Positions 8,734-15,465 of a stretch of DNA of 64,000 bases are shown piece by piece. Positions within the stretch are counted from its first letter, which is position 1. The number at the start of each line of letters is the position of its first letter. The notes below the pieces were generated by a model, which was not told the DNA's origin, searched no databases, and was given only the letters and a program-made list of their open reading frames with translations. Source of the DNA: Olsenella sp. Marseille-P4559 (GTDB taxonomy: Bacteria > Actinomycetota > Coriobacteriia > Coriobacteriales > Atopobiaceae). The stretch covers positions 302,690 through 366,689 of the forward strand of contig NZ_LR027575.1 in assembly GCF_900605015.1 (NCBI RefSeq), read 5' to 3'. The position numbers and the translations under genes are program-made.

Positions 8734-9627
8734 ATGGTTGAGTTGAAGGGCATCATCGTTCCCATCGTCGCACCGATGAACGAGGACGAGTCGATCAACA
8801 CCGACGAGCTGCGCCGCCAGGTTGACCGCCAGATAGATGCCGGCATTCACGGCATCTTCCCGTTCGGCACCAATGGTGAGGGCTACATTCTCAACTTCGA
8901 CGAGAAGAAGAGGGTCCTTGAGACCGTTATCGATCAGGTAGCAGGACGTGTTCCCGTTTACGCCGGCACTGGTGCCATCTCCACGAAGGAGACCATCGAG
9001 CAGTGCAAGATGGCCGAGGCCGCAGGCGCCGACATCCTCTCCGTCATCACCCCGTGGTTCGCAAAGGCCAGCCAGCACGAGCTCTACGTCCACTACAAGA
9101 CCGTCGCCGAGGCCGTGAAGACCCCTATCGTCTTGTACAACATCCCCGCTCGCACGGGCAACGCCATCGCCCCCGAGACCGTTGTCGAGCTGGCGAAGAT
9201 TGACAACATCATGGGCGCCAAGGATTCCTCGGGCGATTGGGACAACCTGTCTGCCTACATCGAGGACACCAAGGGCATGGACTTCGGCGTTCTGTCCGGC
9301 AATGACTCTTTGATCCTCAAGGCCCTCAAGGCCGGCGCCAAGGGCGCTATTGCAGGATGCGCCAACGTGTATCCCAAGAACATGGTCGGCATCTATGAGA
9401 ACTGGAAGAAGAGCGACCTCGAGGCCGCGCAGAAGTGCCAGGACGCTGTTGCTCCGCTGCGCGCATGCTTCAAGTACGGCAATCCCAACACCGTGGTGAA
9501 GGTGGCCGTGAATCTGCTTGGCTATCCCGTGGGCAAGTGTCGCGCGCCCTTCAACTACCTGCCCGAGGAGGGCATCGAGGCGCTCAAGAAGACGCTCGCT
9601 GACGACAAGGCGAAGGGGATGTGCTAA
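8734..9627 (+). CDS. DapA/NanA-family aldolase (dihydrodipicolinate synthase family)
   Basis: Class I pyruvate-dependent aldolase or synthase working through a Schiff-base lysine. Start ATG 8734, 297 aa. The pyruvate-carboxylate motif appears as FGTNGEGY, the catalytic Tyr in VLYNIPARTG and the Schiff-base Lys in IMGAKDSSG. It is not in a lysine-biosynthesis context. Its neighbours are an acid-sugar kinase, PdxA-like dehydrogenase, organic-anion permease, sialidase-fold protein and YhcH. A 2-keto-3-deoxy-aldonate aldolase or N-acetylneuraminate-lyase-like role is therefore more likely than true DapA. The stop TAA overlaps the next start (TAATG), implying translational coupling. Confidence 0.88.
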   Translation: MVELKGIIVPIVAPMNEDESINTDELRRQVDRQIDAGIHGIFPFGTNGEGYILNFDEKKRVLETVIDQVAGRVPVYAGTGAISTKETIEQCKMAEAAGADILSVITPWFAKASQHELYVHYKTVAEAVKTPIVLYNIPARTGNAIAPETVVELAKIDNIMGAKDSSGDWDNLSAYIEDTKGMDFGVLSGNDSLILKALKAGAKGAIAGCANVYPKNMVGIYENWKKSDLEAAQKCQDAVAPLRACFKYGNPNTVVKVAVNLLGYPVGKCRAPFNYLPEEGIEALKKTLADDKAKGMC

Positions 9628-10694
9628 TGGAGACGCGTCTGCCCATAGTTGGCATTACCATGGGCGATCCCGCGGGCAACGGCCCCGAGATCACGGTCAA
9701 GGCACTTTCCGATGCGACGCTCTATGACCGCTGCCGTCCGCTGGTGGTTGGCGACGCAAAAATGATCGAGCAGGCCAAGGCTTTCGTCGGACACCCTGAG
9801 ATAAAGGTACATCCGGTAAGCTCCGTCGACGAGGCCCTCTTCGAAGCGGGCACCATCGATGTCTGCCACATGGACCTTGTGAAGGATGTCGCTTCCTTCA
9901 GGATCGGCGAGGTCTCTGCAGAGGGCGGTATGGCCGCGTTCGAGAGCGTCAAGAAGGTCATCGAGCTTGCCCTAGCTGGCGAGGTTGATGCCACGGTTAC
10001 TAATGCCCTAAACAAGGAGGCCATGAACCTGGCCCTAGCCCCTAAGGGCATGCACTTTGACGGCCACACCGAGATCTATGCCACCTATACCCATACAAAA
10101 AGCTATGCAATGATGCTTGCCTGGCATGACTTCCGCGTTGTGCATGTATCCACTCACTGCTCGCTGCGCGAGGCATGCGACCGCGTCAAGAAGGACCGCG
10201 TGCTCGAGGTCATCGAGCTTGGCAACCAGGCCTGCCTCGATCTTGGCATCGAGAGGCCCCGCATTGCGGTGGCGGGCCTCAACCCCCACTGCGGCGAGCA
10301 CGGGCTCTTTGGGACCGAGGAGGAGACCGAGATTGGTCCTGCCATCGAGGCTGCGAAGGCAGAGGGCATCAATGCGATTGGCCCCTGCCCGCCGGACTCC
10401 GTCTTCTCCGAGATGCGCGGCGGCTGGTATGACATGACGGTCTGCATGTACCACGACCAGGGCCACATCCCCACAAAGCTCCTCGGCTTTGTCTATGACC
10501 GTGACAAGCAGGCATGGAGGGCGGTCGAGGGCGTAAACGTCACGCTGGGCCTGCCCATCATCAGAACCTCCGTTGACCATGGCACGGGGTTCGCGCTCGT
10601 GGGCAAGGGGACCTCGAATGAGCTCTCCCTCGTGAACGCCATCGACTACGCGCTGCGGATGGCCAGGGGGAGGGCCGCCAGAAGCGACGGCTAG
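9627..10694 (+). CDS. PdxA-family 4-phospho-hydroxyacid dehydrogenase (PdxA2-like)
   Basis: NAD-dependent, metal-dependent oxidative decarboxylase of the PdxA family. Start ATG 9627, overlapping the previous stop by one base; 355 aa. Signatures: GITMGDPAGNGPEITVK at the N terminus, DGHTEIYA, GLNPHCGE, and MYHDQGHIPTKL with metal-binding His/Asp. In vitamin B6 synthesis PdxA acts on 4-phosphohydroxythreonine. In PdxA2/DUF1537 gene pairs the enzyme converts 4-phospho-threonate or -erythronate to dihydroxyacetone phosphate. Because a DUF1537 kinase lies in the same operon, the catabolic PdxA2 role is preferred here (established family association, inferred substrate). Confidence 0.88.
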   Translation: METRLPIVGITMGDPAGNGPEITVKALSDATLYDRCRPLVVGDAKMIEQAKAFVGHPEIKVHPVSSVDEALFEAGTIDVCHMDLVKDVASFRIGEVSAEGGMAAFESVKKVIELALAGEVDATVTNALNKEAMNLALAPKGMHFDGHTEIYATYTHTKSYAMMLAWHDFRVVHVSTHCSLREACDRVKKDRVLEVIELGNQACLDLGIERPRIAVAGLNPHCGEHGLFGTEEETEIGPAIEAAKAEGINAIGPCPPDSVFSEMRGGWYDMTVCMYHDQGHIPTKLLGFVYDRDKQAWRAVEGVNVTLGLPIIRTSVDHGTGFALVGKGTSNELSLVNAIDYALRMARGRAARSDG

Positions 10695-10817
10695 GCCGCG
10701 TGCGGGGGCTTTGACCCTTCGCCGGATATCACAACTCACTGCTTTGGAAGCGCGAGGATGCGTCCTCGCGAGGTGATGCGCTGCGAAAAAAGACAGCGCG
10801 AGGAAAGGAGAGGCGGA

Positions 10818-12110
10818 ATGACTACTGCGATGGTTCTCGCCCTGGTCGTTCTTGTCGCCATGATTCTCATGATCATGTTCGACGTGCTTCCGTTTGGCCT
10901 GCCGCCCATAGCGGCATGCCTCCTGATCGTCGTGTTTGGCTTGGGAGGTGAGAACCCGATTGCCTACGCCTTTGCCGGCTTTACGAACTCGACGGTATGG
11001 ATGCTGGCCTTCTTCATGGTGATCCTTGCAGCGATCCAGAAGACCTCCATCATCAACAAGGTCAAGGACGCGATGACCACGCTGGTCAACAAGGGCGGCT
11101 TCAAGAGCTACGTGCTGCTCCTTCTCGTGGTCATGCTTGGCGCCTCGGTGGTTGGCATGGGATCGACGGCGTTCTACGTGCTTATCTTCTCGCTCGTGGT
11201 GACCATGCCCTACAACGAGAAGCTCCCGGGATCCAAGCTCATGCTCCCGCTGGGCATCGCCTCGAACCATCCGCTGATCCCCATTAACGTCGCCCTCCAG
11301 TACGGTGTTGCCATTGCGGTTTTGGGTGCCTCTGGCCTGAGCGCTGACAGCCTGTCCATGGTGCAGTTCGGCATCGTGTCCTTCTTCCTGTCCATAGGCT
11401 TCCTGCTCTGGGCCATCATCGGCTACCGGTTCCTGCCCTCTCACCCCGTGGCCGCGCCCACGATCGAGAACAAGGAGGCACTCGAGGAGGGTGGCTCCAC
11501 GCTGAGCAAGGCCCAGGAGAGCGTCACCATCCTTGCCTTTGTCGTCGCCATCATTGCCATGATGCTCGTCAACGTCATCGGCGCACTGTCCTACATCATC
11601 CCGGGCATCTGCGCCTTCGTGATGGTCATAGCGAAGGTCGTCGACTTCAACGAGTTCCGTGACAACCTGTTCTCGCCCATCATCCTCATGACCGCAGGTG
11701 TCATTCCCGTTGCCAACTGCCTGGCCGACACGGGCCTCTCCACGCTCGTCGGCAATACCGTCGCCGGTGCCTTGGGCACGGGAGTTCCCGCCTTCGTGGT
11801 GGTCTTCGTCTTCGCGCTCATCTGCTCCACCTTTGCCTGTTTCACTGGCTCTCAGGTTGGCATGGTCATGATCTTCGCCCCGCTGGCCATCTCCGTCTGC
11901 CAGGGTCTTGGCATCAACCCAATGGCTGCTGCCGTCGCCGTCACCCTCTCCGCTTGGAGCGGCCATTACATGCCAATCGACGGCCTGCCCGCCATGGCGT
12001 ATGGCATGGGAAAGTACACCATGCCCGAGTTCTGGAAGTTCACCATCCCGCAGTACTTCGTCCGTCTGGTGTTCCTGACCGCTGGTGCCATGATTGTCTT
12101 TCCCGCGTAA
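10818..12110 (+). CDS. SLC13/ion-transporter-superfamily permease
   Basis: Integral membrane carrier with about 11 hydrophobic segments in 430 aa; the likely role is uptake of an organic acid anion by cation symport. Start ATG 10818 (MTTAMVLALVVLV), preceded by GGAAAGGAGAGG. The block YAFAGFTNSTVWMLAF is characteristic of the divalent-anion/CitMHS/ArsB-type superfamily, and a related motif recurs in the second half (FTGSQVGMVMIFAPL), consistent with the inverted-repeat fold. No periplasmic binding protein or second subunit is encoded nearby. Its place inside the acid-sugar operon makes it the probable importer of that pathway's carboxylate substrate. Confidence 0.82.
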   Translation: MTTAMVLALVVLVAMILMIMFDVLPFGLPPIAACLLIVVFGLGGENPIAYAFAGFTNSTVWMLAFFMVILAAIQKTSIINKVKDAMTTLVNKGGFKSYVLLLLVVMLGASVVGMGSTAFYVLIFSLVVTMPYNEKLPGSKLMLPLGIASNHPLIPINVALQYGVAIAVLGASGLSADSLSMVQFGIVSFFLSIGFLLWAIIGYRFLPSHPVAAPTIENKEALEEGGSTLSKAQESVTILAFVVAIIAMMLVNVIGALSYIIPGICAFVMVIAKVVDFNEFRDNLFSPIILMTAGVIPVANCLADTGLSTLVGNTVAGALGTGVPAFVVVFVFALICSTFACFTGSQVGMVMIFAPLAISVCQGLGINPMAAAVAVTLSAWSGHYMPIDGLPAMAYGMGKYTMPEFWKFTIPQYFVRLVFLTAGAMIVFPA

Positions 12111-12170
12111 GCCCGATGTGTCCTGGGGCACGTCCACCTTCGTGTGGGCGTGTCCTCTCGTCTTTGCGGT

Positions 12171-12188
12171 GACTCCCCGTCGGGAGTC
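12171..12188 (+). other. Intra-operon hairpin
   Basis: GACTCCC-N4-GGGAGTC forms a 7-bp perfect stem 26 bp before the sialidase-fold gene. There is no U-tract. It may modulate transcript stability between the permease and the downstream pair. Confidence 0.4.
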
Positions 12189-12213
12189 CCGCATTCCTCA
12201 GTGAGGAGGCTCT

Positions 12214-13377
12214 ATGGCAATCAAGACTCTGGACAGACTGACCCCCGACGGACAGGTCTACTACGACTCCGAGATGAGGCTGACCGAGGCCTTCGTGAAC
12301 CCCGGTCCCTGGAAGACGGCGCATGGCCCGGGGCTGCTCGAGACCCGGGCGGGAACCATCCTCTGCTGCTGGTTTGCCGGAACCTACGAGGGCGACACCG
12401 ACATCAACATCGTGGTCTCCCGCCTGGAGAGGGGCTCCGACCGATGGAGCGCGCCCGCATATATCAGCCACGATGACGACCGCTCCGACCAGAACCCCAG
12501 CCTGTTCCTGGCCCCCAGCGGCGAGATATGGTGCATGTACACCTCGCAGCAGGGCCGTCAGCCCGGCAAGGACAACATGCAGTACACCGCCCAGGTGAAG
12601 CGTCAGGTGTCTACGGACGATGGTCTCACCTGGAGCGAGCCGGAGATCGTGTTCGCCGAGGAGGGCACCTTTGCCCGGCAGGCCATCCAGATTCTCTCCA
12701 ACGGTCGCTGGATCTATGGCAACTGGCTGTGCACGGACTCCGCGTCGGCGCTGGCCGGGGATCCCTCCGCCTTCCAGGTCTCCGACGACGAGGGCATGAC
12801 CTGGCGTCAGGTGATGGTCCCCGAGTCCGCCGGTCGCGTGCACCCCACCGTGGTGGAGCTTGAGGACGGACATCTGGTGGCCTTCATGCGCTCCCGGCAG
12901 GCGGACTGGATCTATCGCAGCGAGTCCCTTGACTATGGCGACACCTGGACCATACCCGTGCCCACGGAGCTTCCCAACAACAACTCGGGCATCGGTGCCC
13001 TCAAGCTGGCAAGCGGGCGAATCGCCCTCGTCTACAACCACTCCCAGGCACCGCAGTCGTACGGCGACAAGGGCGCCTGGCCGGGCCTGCGCTGTCCCGT
13101 CTCCATCGCGCTCTCCGAGGACGGCGGCAAGACCTTCCCGCTCATCCGCCACATCGAGCGCGGCCAGGGCTACGTGGGCGACGAGAACCGCTCCAACAAC
13201 ATGCAGTACGAGTACCCCACCATCATCCAGGCGGCCGACGGTATGCTCCACGTGGCGTATGCCTACGAGACCCGCAGGGGCGTCAAGTGGGTGAGGCTCT
13301 CCGAGCAGGACGTCATGGGCGAGAAGCGAGGCGCGAGCACCTACAACCCCACCTCCGGCGAGGTAGGGGCGCACTAG
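12214..13377 (+). CDS. Sialidase-fold (BNR/Asp-box) protein, no signal peptide
   Basis: Six-bladed beta-propeller protein of the BNR-2/exo-alpha-sialidase family, 387 aa. Four Asp-box repeats are readable: VSTDDGLTW, VSDDEGMTW, ESLDYGDTW and LSEDGGKTF. Start ATG 12214 follows a GGAGG site. The N terminus (MAIKTLDRLTPDGQVYYD) has no signal peptide or lipobox, so the protein appears cytoplasmic. That would be odd for a classical sialidase attacking host glycans but suits an enzyme acting on an imported small acidic sugar conjugate. True sialidase activity is not established; other BNR-2 proteins hydrolyse or eliminate different glycosides. Confidence 0.8.
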   Translation: MAIKTLDRLTPDGQVYYDSEMRLTEAFVNPGPWKTAHGPGLLETRAGTILCCWFAGTYEGDTDINIVVSRLERGSDRWSAPAYISHDDDRSDQNPSLFLAPSGEIWCMYTSQQGRQPGKDNMQYTAQVKRQVSTDDGLTWSEPEIVFAEEGTFARQAIQILSNGRWIYGNWLCTDSASALAGDPSAFQVSDDEGMTWRQVMVPESAGRVHPTVVELEDGHLVAFMRSRQADWIYRSESLDYGDTWTIPVPTELPNNNSGIGALKLASGRIALVYNHSQAPQSYGDKGAWPGLRCPVSIALSEDGGKTFPLIRHIERGQGYVGDENRSNNMQYEYPTIIQAADGMLHVAYAYETRRGVKWVRLSEQDVMGEKRGASTYNPTSGEVGAH

Positions 13378-13426
13378 GAGACCAGGGCCCTGGCGCCCGA
13401 CGTTGGACACGACGAAAGGGGAATTC

Positions 13427-13915
13427 ATGATCTACGATGGCATGGCGGTCATCGATCGCTACAAGGGCTTCTCGAAGGGGCTTGACGCTCTCATCGACTG
13501 GCTCGCGGAGAACGACTACCGAACGCTCGAGGCGGGCAGGCACGAGATCTTTGGCGACGGGGTGTTCGCCAACGTGCAGAACACCAAGACCCGCACCTAC
13601 GGCAACGCCCACTACGAGGTGCATCACCGCTACATGGACCTGCAGGTGGACGTGGATGGCAACGAGCGCTTCTTCGTGACCTCCGGCCCCGTCGATGCCT
13701 GCGAGCCCTTCGACGAGGAGAAGGACAAGCAGTACGTGGACGCCGCAGCCGATAACGGCGACGAGATCGAGGGCACGCTCGAGAAGGGCCACTTCGCGCT
13801 CTTCGTGGCGGGCGAGCCCCACATGCCCAACGTCATCTGCGCCACGACTGGTCCGGCGGCCATCAAGAAGATCTGCTTCAAGATCCTCACGGACGAGTTC
13901 TGGGACGAGGGCTAG
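13427..13915 (+). CDS. YhcH/YjgK/YiaL family protein
   Basis: Small cupin-fold protein (DUF386), 162 aa, start ATG 13427 with AAAGGGG upstream. Readable family features are NAHYEVHHRYMDLQVDVDG and FALFVAGEPHMPN, which supply His and Glu residues for a metal site. Members accompany sialic acid (nan), 2,3-diketogulonate and beta-galactoside operons and are thought to act on sugar anomers or epimers, but the biochemistry is poorly fixed. It is the last gene of the acid-sugar operon and is followed by the operator-like dyads. Confidence 0.88.
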   Translation: MIYDGMAVIDRYKGFSKGLDALIDWLAENDYRTLEAGRHEIFGDGVFANVQNTKTRTYGNAHYEVHHRYMDLQVDVDGNERFFVTSGPVDACEPFDEEKDKQYVDAAADNGDEIEGTLEKGHFALFVAGEPHMPNVICATTGPAAIKKICFKILTDEFWDEG

Positions 13916-13931
13916 GCCCTGGCGGAGAGGA

Positions 13932-14031
13932 TTGTCGGATTCTCTTGACAATCCTCTCTCAAAATATAAAGTTGTCGAGTCTAGTCGACATTTTTGAGTC
14001 TGATAGACTGATTGTCGAGAGGAATCGACAA
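13932..14031. promoter_or_regulatory. Three TTGTCGA-N6-TCGACAA dyads spaced exactly 40 bp
   Basis: Dyad 1 is 13932-13951 (TTGTCGG-N6-TTGACAA), dyad 2 is 13972-13991 (TTGTCGA-N6-TCGACAT) and dyad 3 is 14012-14031 (TTGTCGA-N6-TCGACAA). Their centres are 13941.5, 13981.5 and 14021.5. A TTGACA (-35-like, 13945-13950) lies in the right half of dyad 1, and an AT-rich stretch at 13961-13970 could hold the -10. The array ends 14 bp before the ATPase start codon. This looks like a cooperative operator controlling that gene. Dyad 1 also has extended symmetry (13925-13958, 12-bp arms) and might terminate the upstream operon. Confidence 0.75.
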
Positions 14032-14045
14032 TTTGGAGGCGAGAG

Positions 14046-15275
14046 ATGGGGCAGGGATACATAGGCCGCCCTCATTACGAGGAGCTTCTCGAGGCACACA
14101 GGGACACAGACGACATCAAGGTCATGACCGGCGTGCGTCGCTGCGGGAAGTCCACCCTCATGGAGGCCTTCGCCCATCGCATGGAGGAGCAGGTGGGGCC
14201 GGCCAACGTGTTCTATCGCCGCATGGATGCGCTTGGGATTCCTCTCTCTCCCGATGCCGCTTGGCTCGAGCGCGAGGTGTCCGATGCGCTTGCCCATTCG
14301 GACTCGTCCAAGAAGCTCTACGTCTTCCTCGACGAGGTGCAGGAGGTTGCGGAATGGGAGAAGGTGGTGCGTCGCCTGCACACGCAGCCGCAGGCGGATG
14401 TCTACATCACCGGGTCGAACGCCCACGTGCTCTCATCGGACCTCGCGACGCTGCTGGGCGGTCGCTATGTGACCATCCGCGTCTACCCGCTGTCGTTCGC
14501 GGAGTTCTGTGAGTTCTCCCATACCTGCGGTGTCGAGTTTGCCAGCCGGGAGGCCCTGTTCGCCTCGTATGTTCGCTACGGGGGCATGCCCGCCCAGTTT
14601 GGTCTGCCCGAGAGGGACGAGAGGCGCCTCCTCGAGCTTCTGTCCGCCATCTATGACACGGTCATCCTGAATGACGTCGCCATGCACACGCGCATCGGCG
14701 ACCTCGATCTCCTGTCCAAGCTCGTGCGCTACGTGTTTTCCACCTCGGGAAGCCTCTTCTCCACGCGCAATATCGTGAATGCCCTGGTGAGTGTCGGCAG
14801 AAAGACGAGTGTGGACACGGTGGACAACTACCTGCGGGCGCTCATGGATGCCTACATCCTAGGGGAGTGCGAGCAGGTTGGGTTGGCGGGCAAGCAGATC
14901 CTGAGACCGCAGAGGAAGTTCTATCCCGTGGACAACGGCCTGCGCAACCTCATGACGAGCTTCTCGCCCTCAGGCTTTGGTGCCCAGCTCGAATGTGTGG
15001 TGTTCAACGAGCTTGTGCGCCGTGGGTATCAGGTGGAGGTAGGGACCCTGCACCGCGGGGAGATTGACTTCGTGGCGCAGCGGTCCGCGGAGCGCCAATA
15101 CATCCAGGTGTGCGAGGCGCTTTCCGGGCAGGAAACCTACGAGCGAGAGCTCGCTCCCTTCAGGGGCCTGCCCGACTCGTTCCCCTGCCTCCTGCTCACG
15201 CTCGACGATTTCCACACGGGGACGACGGAAACGGGGGTGCGGATCGTGAACCTCATCGATTGGCTGCTCGAGTAG
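14046..15275 (+). CDS. AAA ATPase with DUF4143 domain
   Basis: P-loop ATPase of the AAA_14/DUF4143 group, 409 aa. Walker A GVRRCGKSTL is near residues 29-38, Walker B KLYVFLDEVQEV near 95, and a sensor-like YITGSNAHVL follows. The C-terminal DUF4143 region contains FGAQLECVVFNELVRRGY and GEIDFVAQ, the latter resembling a PD-(D/E)XK nuclease-like core (E-I-D-F). Start ATG 14046 with TTGGAGG upstream. These proteins are common in gut bacteria, often multi-copy, and have no firm function; mobile or defence-related roles are suspected. Standing alone behind a three-operator promoter suggests tight, perhaps auto-, regulation. Confidence 0.88.
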   Translation: MGQGYIGRPHYEELLEAHRDTDDIKVMTGVRRCGKSTLMEAFAHRMEEQVGPANVFYRRMDALGIPLSPDAAWLEREVSDALAHSDSSKKLYVFLDEVQEVAEWEKVVRRLHTQPQADVYITGSNAHVLSSDLATLLGGRYVTIRVYPLSFAEFCEFSHTCGVEFASREALFASYVRYGGMPAQFGLPERDERRLLELLSAIYDTVILNDVAMHTRIGDLDLLSKLVRYVFSTSGSLFSTRNIVNALVSVGRKTSVDTVDNYLRALMDAYILGECEQVGLAGKQILRPQRKFYPVDNGLRNLMTSFSPSGFGAQLECVVFNELVRRGYQVEVGTLHRGEIDFVAQRSAERQYIQVCEALSGQETYERELAPFRGLPDSFPCLLLTLDDFHTGTTETGVRIVNLIDWLLE

Positions 15276-15465
15276 GGAGTGGCTCTGCCCGTCACGCACG
15301 AGGAGCGGCCTCCGGTCGCCTTGCGATAGTATGTGTCAGGAAAGGTGCTTGGCACGGCAACCTTGGTGAGCCCTTGCCCCTCCTGGGGAATTACGATCGG
15401 GCATCAATCTGCCAGGCATGCGAGCTTGGCGGCCTCCCGGCCGCCCATGACCCAGGAGGAAAGAA

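Noticed and set aside
10035-12194. 719-aa minus-strand open frame
   Set aside because: Antisense of the PdxA-like and permease genes; low-complexity His/Asp/Gly/Glu composition.
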